This document shows, in pieces, positions 16,685 to 25,668 of a DNA stretch of 41,017 nt; position 1 is the first letter of the stretch; each line of letters opens with the position of its first letter. The DNA comes from an uncultured Saprospiraceae bacterium. GTDB taxonomy: Bacteria > Bacteroidota > Bacteroidia > Chitinophagales > Saprospiraceae. The notes under the pieces are model-generated. The model was not told where the DNA came from and did not search any database. It saw only the letters and a list, made by a program, of their open reading frames with translations. Location: assembly GCA_937924495.1 (NCBI GenBank), contig CALDSS010000054.1, positions 1-41,017 of the forward strand, given 5' to 3'. The position numbers and the translations under genes were made by a program.

Positions 16685-17263
16685 ATGAAATTCACACTAA
16701 CATTTTGTTTTGTTTTATTATTGAACTCATTTCTATTTAGTCAGAGTTCATTCAACAATCCTTCTTTTGAAGGAGAACCACAAGATGCCACCATTCCAGT
16801 AGGATGGGTAGGCTGCGAACCAGATACCACTCCAGACATTTTGCCGGGCTACTGGGGTGTCTATAATGAACCAGCAGATGGAGATACTTTTATTGGGTTA
16901 ATTACCCGCAGAAACGACACTTATGAAAGTATCACACAGCGATTAAAACAGCCACTTTTAAAAGATAAGTGTTATGTATTCGCACTGGATCTGGCACACT
17001 CAAGAACCTATTCTGGTTATAATGGAAATATCATTCTGAAAGTTTGGGGAGGCAATTCTAAATGCGAAAAAGCTCAATTACTCTACGAAACAGAAGCAAT
17101 CAAAAATATCAATTGGCAAAACCACAATATTCAATTCAGACCAAAGAATGAAATGCGGTATATTATCTTCGAAGCTAATTTCGAAAAAGGAACTACACAA
17201 CCATATAATGGCAATTTATTGATGGATAATATTTCTGCGATAAAATGGTGTGGAAGAGCTTAG
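16685..17263 (+). CDS. Secreted protein of unknown function, jelly-roll-like
   Basis: A 192-residue protein starting MKFTLTFCFVLLL. An ATG seven codons upstream is less likely because it precedes the signal peptide. Cleavage is predicted after FLFSQ (about residue 20). The mature part begins SSFNNPSFEG and has PVGWVGCEPDTTPD, YGGITQ-like strand patterns and LLMDNISAIKW. This resembles the carbohydrate-binding-module-like beta-sandwiches of Bacteroidota, where the N-terminal NPSFE and terminal DNI motifs are frequent. No T9SS sorting domain or lipobox is seen, so it is probably periplasmic or released. It is divergent from ftsX (76 bp) and convergent with the M23 gene. Confidence 0.75.
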   Translation: MKFTLTFCFVLLLNSFLFSQSSFNNPSFEGEPQDATIPVGWVGCEPDTTPDILPGYWGVYNEPADGDTFIGLITRRNDTYESITQRLKQPLLKDKCYVFALDLAHSRTYSGYNGNIILKVWGGNSKCEKAQLLYETEAIKNINWQNHNIQFRPKNEMRYIIFEANFEKGTTQPYNGNLLMDNISAIKWCGRA

Positions 17264-17270
17264 TGCTTAG

Positions 17271-17320
17271 AAATTGGGGATTGGATAGTTAGATATTAAA
17301 AAACATCCAATCACCAATTT
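17271..17320. terminator. Inverted repeat between convergent genes, probable bidirectional terminator
   Basis: The arm AAATTGGGGATTGGAT (17271-17286) pairs with 17305-17320 with one mismatch around an 18-base loop. It lies between the stop codons at 17263 (plus) and 17327 (minus). It is flanked by A/T-rich runs rather than a long U-tract, so it may be weak. Confidence 0.5.
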
Positions 17321-17326
17321 AAAAAT

Positions 17327-18688
17327 TTATGGATTTGCCATAACCGCCTCATTATCAGTAGCTTCTACATTTTTAATCTCATCTTGGGCTTCAGTTGACC
17401 CTTCAATTAATTCAGGATAATCTACCTCATTCAATTTTGCAACGAATTTATCTCTCACCACATTGAAGTCAGCCATCTCCGCAGCAGGAAGGGGTTTTGG
17501 AGGAGGAAATTCTAATCTCAAATGGTTGACTTGTTTGCCGTTTTTCCAAAAACGAAAACAAACATGTGGGCCTGTCGCCAGCCCTGTAGAACCAACGTAC
17601 CCAATCACCTGACCTTGCTTTACATGCACCCCAGAGGAAATCCCTTTTGCAAATTTTTGCATGTGTAAATATTGTGTTTGATAAGTCTCGTTATGACGTA
17701 TTTTTACATAATTTCCATTGCCCCCTCTTCTTCTTGCCTCCAAAACGACCCCATCTCCAACGGCATAGATTGGAGTGCCTCTTGGCGCTGCGTAATCGGT
17801 ACCTAAATGAGGTCTTACTCTTTTCAAAACAGGATGAAAACGACGACGATTAAATCTTGAAGAAATACGAGAATATTTTACAGGTGATTTTAGGAATCCT
17901 TTGTTCATTGGTCGGCCTTCCAAATCATAATAACCAGGATGTTCCTCATCATCGTAATAGACTGTTTGGAACTCATTCTCACCAGTTTTATAAGAGGCTG
18001 CATGTAGATCGCCAACACCAACAACTTGGCCATTAATGGATTCCTCTTCGTAATAAAGTTTGAATTGATCTCCTTTTTGAGCATGATGAAAATCGATTGA
18101 CCACTGGAGTGCATTTTCCATTTTCCCAGCTACATCAAAGCTCAACCCCGCATCAGTCATTGTTTTCCAAAGAGAACTCGAAATCACTCCCGAAGCAGTT
18201 TTCAATTCCTTCTTGATGGGTCGTTCATTAACTGTGCCTGTTCCGTTTTTCAAATCAAAAAGATAATATTTATAGACACTCGGTTCGTAAACTAAGTAGT
18301 CTGAAGTTTTAGAACTTGGCTTTTTTAAGAACCAATAATTTTTTCCTACTCTCCAGTGGTTTACATCAAAAAATTCCTTTGTGTTTGAAATAATGCCTTC
18401 AATTACTGGATAAGCCACATTATTTTTTTGCAAAACCTCCCCAAAGAATTCATTGTTTTGGATTGTACTTTTTTTCACCTCAAAGGTATCAATCGCAAAA
18501 CCCCATTTCTGATTTGGTTTGATTAATTTGAAACTTCCAATTTGAGATTTTTGACCGAGATCGAAGTCATGATTCGAATCTACATCATTGAAAGAAAAAA
18601 AGGCCACTAAAAGAAAAAGCCCCAAAATAAGGAGCAGCGGATTTTTATTTTTTTGAAGAAAGGCATTTGCCGATTCCATATCTATCAT
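17327..18688 (-). CDS. M23-family peptidase, membrane-anchored
   Basis: From the preferred ATG at 18688 (MIDMESANAF) the protein has 453 residues. The reading frame is open to an ATG at 18766, which is possible but would put 40 residues before the membrane helix. After one helix (about 17-33) comes a domain of about 240 residues with an OapA/LysM-like adaptor character, then the M23 LytM fold: HLGTDYAAPRG gives zinc ligands His294 and Asp298, YLHM gives His342, and TGPHVCFRFW gives His375 with Cys377 where the usual H-x-H has the second zinc-binding His. A C-terminal tail of about 60 residues follows. The family cleaves peptidoglycan crosslinks in the periplasm. The Cys could still bind zinc or could mark an inactive regulator. 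It lies downstream of the photolyase on the same strand. Confidence 0.86.
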   Translation of the reverse strand: MIDMESANAFLQKNKNPLLLILGLFLLVAFFSFNDVDSNHDFDLGQKSQIGSFKLIKPNQKWGFAIDTFEVKKSTIQNNEFFGEVLQKNNVAYPVIEGIISNTKEFFDVNHWRVGKNYWFLKKPSSKTSDYLVYEPSVYKYYLFDLKNGTGTVNERPIKKELKTASGVISSSLWKTMTDAGLSFDVAGKMENALQWSIDFHHAQKGDQFKLYYEEESINGQVVGVGDLHAASYKTGENEFQTVYYDDEEHPGYYDLEGRPMNKGFLKSPVKYSRISSRFNRRRFHPVLKRVRPHLGTDYAAPRGTPIYAVGDGVVLEARRRGGNGNYVKIRHNETYQTQYLHMQKFAKGISSGVHVKQGQVIGYVGSTGLATGPHVCFRFWKNGKQVNHLRLEFPPPKPLPAAEMADFNVVRDKFVAKLNEVDYPELIEGSTEAQDEIKNVEATDNEAVMANP

Positions 18689-18811
18689 CACAAATTTTGT
18701 TGAAAGCTTTTGTATTAATTCTTGGCCGAGGCCAATAGCAAAGATACTCAATGCCACCACTTTCAACTAAAACACCATCCGCAAATTTGTCAGTATTTTA
18801 TAGTTTAACAT

Positions 18812-20155
18812 TTATCCTAATGCCTTCTTATAGGCTGCTAAACAACGCTCTCTTGCCAATTTATGGTCAACAATTGGCTCCGCATATTCATCGGTTCCGA
18901 ATTCAGGAATCCATTTTTTGATGTATTGAAAATTTTTATCAAATTTCTTCTGCTGTGATTCAGGATTAAAGATTCTAAAATAAGGTGCTGCATCTGTCCC
19001 ACAACCTGCTGCCCATTGCCATCCACCGTTATTGCTCGCTAAATCAAAATCCAATAATTTTTCAGCAAAATAGGCCTCTCCCCAACGCCAGTCAATAAGC
19101 AAGTGCTTGGTCAAAAAACTGGCAACTACCATGCGCACTCGATTGTGCATATACCCAGAATTATTGAGCTCTCGCATACCTGCATCCACCATCGGGTATC
19201 CCGTTTTCCCTTCACACCAAAGTTCAAACTCCTTTTTGTTATTCCTAAACTCAACTGCTTCATATTTCGCTCTAAAAGCATTCCCAATTACATGAGGAAA
19301 ATGGGACAAAATCATTGAATAAAAATCCCTCCAAATCAGCTCGTTTAGGTAGGTCTCTGAAAGACCTAAACATTTCATTGCTTTCTCTCGAATGCTAATG
19401 GTTCCAAAACGAAAATGAAGGCCTAATCTTGAAGTTCCGTCAATGGCAGGAAAGTTCCTCGTTTCACCATATTCACGAATCAAACCACGGGAAACAGCGT
19501 CTTTTGGGAATTCAATGTCGGATTTTTCAAAACCCATTTCTGAAAGTGATATATTATCTAAAGGTTTGATTTTCAATAAATTAGAAAAATATTTTTTATT
19601 TGGATAAGGCTTGAAATAATATGAAACAGTAGTAAGATTCCCTTTATCGTTTTCAAATTCAGACAACCTGGATTGAAGTTTTTCTTTCCATTTTCGGCTG
19701 TATGGAGTAAAAACGGTGTAAGGTGTTCCATCTTTTTTTAGCACCTCATCCTTTTCAAAAATAACGTGATCTTTAAAAGTCTGAAATTCGATATTATGAT
19801 TGGTTAAAATCTCTTTGATTTCACCATCTCTTTTTAATGCATAGGGTTCAAAATCATGGTTCGTAAAAACCTTTGAGATTTCATATTTTTTGATTAAATT
19901 TTTCCAAACTTCTTGTGGATTTCCGTATTCGATAATAAGAGTAGAATCCAACTTTTCCAACTCCAATTTTAAGTTTGAAATTGTTTGGTGAATAAATGTA
20001 ACTCTCGCATCATTTTTGGGTAACTCCTCTAAAATATTTCGGTCGAAAATAAATAAAGGTAAAACGGGAAGGTTGCTTTTCAAAGCTCTATAAAAACCTG
20101 CATTATCATGCAAGCGCAAATCCCTTCTGAACCAAAAAATTGAAATTTTTCTCAT
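18812..20155 (-). CDS. Cryptochrome/photolyase family protein (deoxyribodipyrimidine photolyase)
   Basis: From the ATG at 20155 the protein has 447 residues (MRKISIFWFRRDLRLHDN). An ATG at 20185 would add ten residues without family support. The N-terminal alpha/beta domain binds an antenna pigment. The C-terminal FAD domain shows ELIWRDFYSMIL, GYPMVDAGMRELNNSGYMHNRVRM and the FAD loop DFDLASNNGGWQWAAGCGTDAAPYFRIFNP region, with Asn and Trp residues typical of class I CPD photolyases. It uses light to split cyclobutane pyrimidine dimers. Light-exposed habitat is inferred. A non-repair cryptochrome role cannot be excluded, but the conserved lesion-site residues favour repair. The M23 gene follows in the same direction. 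Confidence 0.92.
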   Translation of the reverse strand: MRKISIFWFRRDLRLHDNAGFYRALKSNLPVLPLFIFDRNILEELPKNDARVTFIHQTISNLKLELEKLDSTLIIEYGNPQEVWKNLIKKYEISKVFTNHDFEPYALKRDGEIKEILTNHNIEFQTFKDHVIFEKDEVLKKDGTPYTVFTPYSRKWKEKLQSRLSEFENDKGNLTTVSYYFKPYPNKKYFSNLLKIKPLDNISLSEMGFEKSDIEFPKDAVSRGLIREYGETRNFPAIDGTSRLGLHFRFGTISIREKAMKCLGLSETYLNELIWRDFYSMILSHFPHVIGNAFRAKYEAVEFRNNKKEFELWCEGKTGYPMVDAGMRELNNSGYMHNRVRMVVASFLTKHLLIDWRWGEAYFAEKLLDFDLASNNGGWQWAAGCGTDAAPYFRIFNPESQQKKFDKNFQYIKKWIPEFGTDEYAEPIVDHKLARERCLAAYKKALG

Positions 20156-20324
20156 TTGTTTATACAATCTGATACCATTTTTCAAAACAGAAACAACACT
20201 GCACTGTTCACGAAATCGGAAATAATTATTTTCTTTGGCGAACTATAGGTTTCACTCAAAACAGACTTTTCGCATTTTATTGAAATTGAAAAGTTATTTT
20301 GAGCGCTTAAAATAAAACTCAATA

Positions 20325-21686
20325 ATGATTCAATCCACAATTTTCATCATCGTCGCACTTGTTGCTTTCGGATTTGGTTATCGTCAATTCATGAAAGTTC
20401 GACGCAATATCCTTCTTGGAAAAGAGGTCGAAATCGAAGGAAATACCGCTGAGCGGTGGCAAAATGTAGCGCTGATTGCCTTTGGTCAGAAAAAGATGTT
20501 TAAACGTTGGATTCCTGCTGTTTTGCATGGATTTATCTATGTCGCCTTTTTGATGACACAGGTTGAGTTGATAGAAATTTTCGTAGATGGAATCTTCGGA
20601 GTACACAGATTTTTCGCTCCATATTTAGGAATGTTATACACAGGAATTATCAATTTCATTGAAATTCTTTCGGTTTTAGCTTTCATTTCCACACTCATTT
20701 TTTTAGCGCGAAGAAATCTTTTGAAAGTTCCCCGGTTTGTAAAACCAGAAATGAATGGATGGCCAAAATTAGATGGAAATCTGATTTTATATGGAGAGTT
20801 GCTCCTTTTATTGGGGATTTTCACTATGAATGGTTCTGATGTAGTTTTGCAGAAATTAGACCCAACACATTACGCAAATACTGGAACCTTGGCAGTTAGT
20901 AGTTGGTTGGGGCCAATGCTTTTTGGAGGTTTAGAGCAATCAACTTTGATGACTTTAGAAAGAGCAGGTTGGTGGCTACATATTTTGGTGGTTTTTGGAT
21001 TTTTGAATTACCTGCCCCACTCTAAGCACTTGCACATTTTTCTTGCCTTCCCAAATACTTATTATGCCAAATTGCAGTCCAAAGGAGAAATTGATAATAT
21101 GCCTGCCATCATGAAGGAGGTGAAGAGCATGATGAGTGATGCACCTATGGAGGATGTGCCAATGGATGATGAGTTGCCTGAATTTGGAGCAAATGATGTA
21201 ACTGGTCTTGATTGGAGAAATATTTTACAAGCATACACTTGTACGGAATGTGGTCGGTGTACTTCCGAATGTCCTGCGAATCAAACAGGCAAAAAACTCT
21301 CCCCTCGAAAAATAATGATGGATGTGAGAGACCGTGCTGAAGAAATCGGTAAAAAGCTTGATTCTGGTAATCCAGAATTTATTGCTGCCGATAAAAAAGG
21401 TGAAGGAGTGGTACTTTCAAAAGAAAATTTTGATGATGGAAAATCTCTTTTTGATTACATCACAAGGGAAGAAATTCATGCATGTACCACATGCAATGCT
21501 TGTGTTGAAGCTTGTCCAGTTTTAATAAATCCTTTAGATATAATCATGCAACTACGCCGATACGAAATTCTAACTGAATCTGCTGGCCCATCCGAATGGT
21601 TGCCAATGTTTAATGCAATTGAGAATGGAGGAGCGGCTTGGCAAATGTCGGTAGAAAGAGAGGCATGGACTAAAGAAATGAACTAA
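20325..21686 (+). CDS. Membrane 4Fe-4S oxidoreductase subunit (heterodisulfide-reductase/NarI-like)
   Basis: A 453-residue protein. Residues 1-245 contain about five membrane helices with His residues at 68 (LHGF), 219 (WWLHI), 232 and 235, which resemble the b-heme-binding NarI-type domain; heme binding is inference. The C-terminal half holds two [4Fe-4S] sites: CTECGRCTSECP (Cys306, 309, 312, 316) and CTTCNACVEACP (Cys387, 390, 393, 397). This domain order is known from Bacteroidota (Fe-S)-binding proteins thought to move electrons between the quinone pool and soluble partners. Homologues are typically followed by a CCG-domain (HdrB-like) subunit; here a strong terminator follows at once. 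Electron donor and acceptor are unknown. Confidence 0.87.
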   Translation: MIQSTIFIIVALVAFGFGYRQFMKVRRNILLGKEVEIEGNTAERWQNVALIAFGQKKMFKRWIPAVLHGFIYVAFLMTQVELIEIFVDGIFGVHRFFAPYLGMLYTGIINFIEILSVLAFISTLIFLARRNLLKVPRFVKPEMNGWPKLDGNLILYGELLLLLGIFTMNGSDVVLQKLDPTHYANTGTLAVSSWLGPMLFGGLEQSTLMTLERAGWWLHILVVFGFLNYLPHSKHLHIFLAFPNTYYAKLQSKGEIDNMPAIMKEVKSMMSDAPMEDVPMDDELPEFGANDVTGLDWRNILQAYTCTECGRCTSECPANQTGKKLSPRKIMMDVRDRAEEIGKKLDSGNPEFIAADKKGEGVVLSKENFDDGKSLFDYITREEIHACTTCNACVEACPVLINPLDIIMQLRRYEILTESAGPSEWLPMFNAIENGGAAWQMSVEREAWTKEMN

Positions 21687-21705
21687 TTTACTTTTATTTG
21701 ATTTT

Positions 21706-21746
21706 AAAAATGGCTCATAATCAGATGATTATGAGCCATTTTTTTT
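21706..21746 (+). terminator. Rho-independent terminator after the Fe-S protein gene
   Basis: The perfect 17-bp stem (21706-21722 with 21727-21743, arm AAAAATGGCTCATAATC, loop AGAT) is followed by a run of T. It lies 20 bp after the stop codon at 21686 and ends this transcription unit. Confidence 0.92.
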
Positions 21747-21851
21747 GAAGTTAAAATATTTTAAAAAAAATAATTAAACTTTAAACCATCTTTAAAAAAT
21801 GATGTTTAGGTATTTATAAATACGGCTAATGTTTTTTGTTTGTTTATACAA

Positions 21852-21887
21852 GAACGCCTTCCCTGATTCGTTCAGGGAGGCGTTTTT
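21852..21887 (+). terminator. Second hairpin terminator facing the beta-propeller gene
   Basis: The arm AACGCCTTCCCTGA pairs with TCAGGGAGGCGTT with one bulged base and a TTCG-type loop, followed on the plus strand by TTTTT. It sits 6 bp from the minus-strand stop codon at 21893, so it may also end that gene's transcript, although that side lacks a U-tract. Confidence 0.75.
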
Positions 21888-21892
21888 AGGTT

Positions 21893-23125
21893 TTAGGACT
21901 TGATTACTTTCCGAATAATTATTCCATTCTTTTTTGTTAAAATTTTCAGAATATAAAATCCTTTTGCCAAATCACTTCCATCAATTCGAATTCTTCTATT
22001 CAGGTTTTTTCTTTTTCGCTTCAATCTTTTCCCATCCATCGAATACAACTCAATTCTTCTAATTCTTAGGTCATTGGTTTTTGCATCTACCAAAATTTCA
22101 TCTGTAAAAGGGTTTGGAAAAAGATGTAGCTGGTCTTCTGGTTTGTAGTCATTGGTGGCGTTGTTTGGGTTTTTTATCCACTCCGAAATTTTAAAATGAG
22201 ATAATTTTCCCCTTACAAAAGAGACATTCTCACCTCCAATATATCCTTCTGTTGTATCTTGAAAAGTCAGCGCCTCCGTCTGCGAACGACTAAGAAAGGT
22301 TCCTAATTTTATACGTCTTTTATTTCCAGAAAATGGCATAAACTCTTGAAAATCAAAGAGCAACCACATGAAAATATTGGCATTCTCTTTATACCCAAGT
22401 AACAAAATATTTTTCCCATCTACTGAAATATCTGCAGCTGTAATTTGTCCATTCACATCAAACTCAGCCTGTGGAGTCAGTGTGTAATCACCTGGGGTTT
22501 TAGGTAAAAAATACATACGAGTTTTGCCATCTACCCAATTTTTTGAAAAAAGATACAATCGGTCTTTGTAAGAAAAAAATGCTTCACAATCATAATCATT
22601 GTCCCGGTTACGTGGTGTAAAATCTGTTTGATCGGAGTATCGAAAAGTAATTTCTTCAGAGGAGGTGTTTTCTCCTGAAAGCTCTTCTTTGGGCACCTTA
22701 ATAATTTTTAAATCCTTTCTTGTTCCATAATTATTACCAAAATCGCCGATGTACAAAAAGTCGTCATCAGATGTCAAATCTTCCCAATCTACATTTGTCG
22801 TATTTCCAATATTTATTCTACGAATGACGCTTGCATTGGTAGAGTCTATTTGATAAACCACCGTTCCATCACCGCTATCATTGATTGCAAACAATTGATT
22901 ATCCATAAATTCCAATCCTGAACATTCTTTTATCTCATCAGGAAAAATGGAAATGCACATTGGATTGTAATTTGTTTCAGAGTAGGTACAGGAGCCATCA
23001 TTTTCAGCTGCAGCTGGCTCATAATTTTCGGCCTGTGGATCCGTACACCCTTCCTGAGCTTGCAGTTGAAAAACAATTCCAAAAAGGAATAAACATAAAA
23101 CCCAAAACCATTTTAATACTTTCAT
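21893..23125 (-). CDS. Secreted beta-propeller-like protein with T9SS type A sorting domain
   Basis: A 410-residue exported protein. After a signal peptide (1-24, LQAQ) comes a GCTDPQAENY...A...DGSCTY calcium-binding motif of the thrombospondin-3-like type common in marine Bacteroidota. Residues about 55-330 have propeller-like repeats (ECSGLEFMDNQLFAINDSG, VDWEDLTSDDDFLYIGDFGNN, DCEAFF, QTEALTF) that recall SdiA-regulated/phytase-like propellers; no catalytic residues are assigned. The C-terminal 80 residues (LFPNPFTDEILV, IELYSMDGKRL, DLAKGFYILKI, IIRKVIKS) form a type A T9SS domain, so the protein should reach the cell surface or medium. It follows the M28 peptidase gene by 27 bp and probably shares its transcript. 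Confidence 0.85.
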   Translation of the reverse strand: MKVLKWFWVLCLFLFGIVFQLQAQEGCTDPQAENYEPAAAENDGSCTYSETNYNPMCISIFPDEIKECSGLEFMDNQLFAINDSGDGTVVYQIDSTNASVIRRINIGNTTNVDWEDLTSDDDFLYIGDFGNNYGTRKDLKIIKVPKEELSGENTSSEEITFRYSDQTDFTPRNRDNDYDCEAFFSYKDRLYLFSKNWVDGKTRMYFLPKTPGDYTLTPQAEFDVNGQITAADISVDGKNILLLGYKENANIFMWLLFDFQEFMPFSGNKRRIKLGTFLSRSQTEALTFQDTTEGYIGGENVSFVRGKLSHFKISEWIKNPNNATNDYKPEDQLHLFPNPFTDEILVDAKTNDLRIRRIELYSMDGKRLKRKRKNLNRRIRIDGSDLAKGFYILKILTKKNGIIIRKVIKS

Positions 23126-23152
23126 AATTTCTTATTCATACCAATCTCGAAC

Positions 23153-24700
23153 TTATTCTTTCGTCAATTTATGATTTATAACTTCCTCATTTACAAATAC
23201 TTGTAAAAAGTAGTGACCAGATGGCCATTCAGTAGTTGAAACTGAAAATTTTGAATTTTTCAAATTATTCTTTCGTTCCACTACCCTTCCCAGCAAATCA
23301 AAAACTATCAGTTTATCAATTTTTGCACCCTCCATTTTCAACTCAATGGTAAATTCATCCTTAATTGGATTCGGATATATTTCCAGTTTGGAATTACTCA
23401 AACTTTCAGTAGAAGTCATTTTTTCAATAACAGCAATATCGCAACTTCCATGAAAGGGCTCGGCCATCTCAGCGATAGTTGCAATAGTGGCTTTCACTAC
23501 ATTTGACATGAATGAAAAGTTTAAAGAATCCAAAACATCATGCTCTGAGTGATAATTGGGATTCCTAAAATTTGCACCATCGGAAATCATGATAGCAGGT
23601 TGACCTGACAACCAAAATGAAGCATGATCGCTTCTCAATAAATCTGGCGTAAGAGCTCCGGTGCCTGGAGCAGTTAGACCAATTATCTTTAACTCAGGAA
23701 CATATTGTGCCCCAAATTTTTCAAAATTATGTTGAAGTGTTAGACTATTTTGGTCGTTTCCTACCACCGTAATAAAATTACCTCTAAAAGAATCGGAAGT
23801 AATTTGAGCTGTTTGATTGGGAAATAAAACTTCAAATCCAACTGGTAGTGTTTGAGAATTGACCCTGTTTGAAAAATAGCCGATCATTTCAAAATTAAAA
23901 TATCCATCTAATCTTTCATCTTGATGCAAATGATTACCGGTGTAATCAATACTTCCTCTCAAACCCTCCTCTTCCAAATCAAAACCAATAAATTTTATCG
24001 ATTTTCGAAAATTAAATTGATTTAACACGCGCAAAGCCTCCAACATTCCAACAATGGCCGAACCATTATCATCTGCTCCAGGGGAATCATCCACTGTATC
24101 AAAATGACCTCCGACCAACAAATGATTTGAATCAATCCAACCTCGCTTCAGTCCAATGACATTTTTCGCTTCATAGTTGCCAAAACTAAATGGCAAATTC
24201 TTCCACTCTAAATGGGCGTTTTCAAAAGCATTTCCAATTGAATCAATAATAGCTTCGAGATGAACTGCTCCTGTATTTCGGTGCCGAATCCCCTGAAAAA
24301 ACTCCAATTGGCTTCTTAGACTATTGCTATCAACCAAGGCCACCATTTCCCCAATATCGTAACTACTATCATCTTTTGCACACAGCTGAATGCTTTTTGT
24401 ATTTGAACCGAAAAATACGCCATCGGGTATTGTAATTTCTAACCCAACCTGAGGAGCTATATCGTTGTTAATGTCTCCCGTTGCCATCGGTTCCCGGCCA
24501 TGTGTCACTCCATCATTATCTGAAATTGAAATATAAACATCGCATAAATCATCTTCTTCATCGAGCAAATCGTACGAAATTACAATTTCTTCATTCGCAA
24601 CATCGTGCACTAAATTTGTTATTGAAATTTGAGGAGGAAAGTTTTGGGAGAAACCCATAGTGAAAGAAAAAAGGGCAATCTGAGTCAGTAAAATTTTCAT
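23153..24700 (-). CDS. M28-family metallopeptidase with T9SS type A sorting domain
   Basis: A 515-residue secreted zinc aminopeptidase. The signal peptide is residues 1-18 (GFSQ), followed by an Ig-like N-terminal domain of about 100 residues. The M28 catalytic domain (about 130-425) has the zinc/catalytic motifs GGHFDTVDDSPGADDNGSA (metal His and bridging Asp), GFDLEEEGLRGS (catalytic Glu and metal Glu), and RSDHASFWLSGQPA (metal His), followed by YHSEHDVLDSLNF. The C-terminal 75 residues (IYPNPIKDEFTIEL, IVFDLLGRVVERK, WPSGHYFLQVF, NHKLTKE) are a type A T9SS signal. It probably releases N-terminal amino acids from peptides outside the cell. It starts just after the terminator of the upstream DUF4412 gene and is followed by the propeller gene. 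Confidence 0.92.
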   Translation of the reverse strand: MKILLTQIALFSFTMGFSQNFPPQISITNLVHDVANEEIVISYDLLDEEDDLCDVYISISDNDGVTHGREPMATGDINNDIAPQVGLEITIPDGVFFGSNTKSIQLCAKDDSSYDIGEMVALVDSNSLRSQLEFFQGIRHRNTGAVHLEAIIDSIGNAFENAHLEWKNLPFSFGNYEAKNVIGLKRGWIDSNHLLVGGHFDTVDDSPGADDNGSAIVGMLEALRVLNQFNFRKSIKFIGFDLEEEGLRGSIDYTGNHLHQDERLDGYFNFEMIGYFSNRVNSQTLPVGFEVLFPNQTAQITSDSFRGNFITVVGNDQNSLTLQHNFEKFGAQYVPELKIIGLTAPGTGALTPDLLRSDHASFWLSGQPAIMISDGANFRNPNYHSEHDVLDSLNFSFMSNVVKATIATIAEMAEPFHGSCDIAVIEKMTSTESLSNSKLEIYPNPIKDEFTIELKMEGAKIDKLIVFDLLGRVVERKNNLKNSKFSVSTTEWPSGHYFLQVFVNEEVINHKLTKE

Positions 24701-24711
24701 CTTTTCCCCAA

Positions 24712-24745
24712 AAATAGAAAAGCCCCATGCAAAAGCATGAGGCTT
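24712..24745 (-). terminator. Terminator after the DUF4412 gene
   Basis: On the minus strand the arm AAGCCTCATGC pairs with GCATGGGGCTT (one G-U pair) around a TTTT loop and is followed by TTCTATTTTT. It lies between the DUF4412 stop (24768) and the M28 start (24700), so the M28-propeller pair needs its own promoter or read-through. Confidence 0.8.
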
Positions 24746-24767
24746 GATATTATTTTATCTGACAATT

Positions 24768-25583
24768 CTATTGTTTCTCTATAACTGGCTCAACAGTTCC
24801 AGAAGCCTCTTTTGCTTTTTGCATCTCATTAATCTTTTGCATAGTTGATTTTATTTTTTCTTGTGCGGCGTTCACACGTTCCAAGGGAGAAACCGTTCTC
24901 ACAATATTGCTTGCTCTCGTGTTATCGACCAACTCATATCCAGAAGGAATTGCAAACTCTTTTTCCTTGATTTTCCTTTTTTCGATAGTGGTTTTGTAGG
25001 TTATTGTTTTTCCAGAAGTTCTATCCACTTGATTTGCCTCCATTACCAATCCGTTTTGAATTCCTTCAAAGTAGGCAGCTGCAAAAACTAAATCCATACC
25101 ATTTGAGTTGAAAGGATAGATATTTTTTAGGGTAACTGGAACCTCTTTGGTTACCCAAGCCGTTAGGGAATGTTTGTTATTGGAGACTGTTATTTTTTCG
25201 CATTTATAACCTTGAATCTCTCTTTTTTCTCCTGTCTTATTAAATTTATTTTGGCCTAATGAATTCTGAAGGTCTTTATATTCTTGTGGAAAAATCAATG
25301 CAACTCGTTTGGACTTTACTGCCTTTTTTTTGCCATTTATTTCTTTTAGAATAATTTCAGTTTGTTCTTTTGAATTGATGATAAATCTCTGGTTGCTTTT
25401 ATCTTTTTTGTCTTCTGAACCAAAGTAAGAAGCTACCTTATTTCCTTTAACATAAAAAGAAGATTTTATCTGTGGGGAAGAAGAGTTGTCAACTTTTATA
25501 ACACCTTCAAAGGGTTTGACTGAATTTTGAGCTTGAATAAACAAGGTGCTCAATAATAAGATAAGGATAGAAATATTTCTCAT
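24768..25583 (-). CDS. DUF4412-like secreted protein
   Basis: From the ATG at 25583 (MRNISILILLLSTLF) the protein has 271 residues. An in-frame start at 25685 would overlap the upstream gene and hide the signal peptide, so it is rejected. Cleavage is predicted after IQAQ (about residue 18). The mature N-terminus (PFEGVIKVD), the GYKCEKITV strand, TAWVTKEVPV and the EFAIPSGYEL ending match the DUF4412/GLPGLI-type beta-barrel proteins of Bacteroidota, thought to be periplasmic or outer-membrane-associated with unknown ligands. The last 45 residues form a charged helix. It starts 85 bp downstream of the prenyl synthase gene. Confidence 0.78.
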   Translation of the reverse strand: MRNISILILLLSTLFIQAQNSVKPFEGVIKVDNSSSPQIKSSFYVKGNKVASYFGSEDKKDKSNQRFIINSKEQTEIILKEINGKKKAVKSKRVALIFPQEYKDLQNSLGQNKFNKTGEKREIQGYKCEKITVSNNKHSLTAWVTKEVPVTLKNIYPFNSNGMDLVFAAAYFEGIQNGLVMEANQVDRTSGKTITYKTTIEKRKIKEKEFAIPSGYELVDNTRASNIVRTVSPLERVNAAQEKIKSTMQKINEMQKAKEASGTVEPVIEKQ

Positions 25584-25668
25584 GGGAATTATAATTTGAT
25601 TTGATCGGTTAAAATTTTCTACAAAAGTCTTAAAAATAGACTTTATTCCAAAGTTAATGCCACCAATA

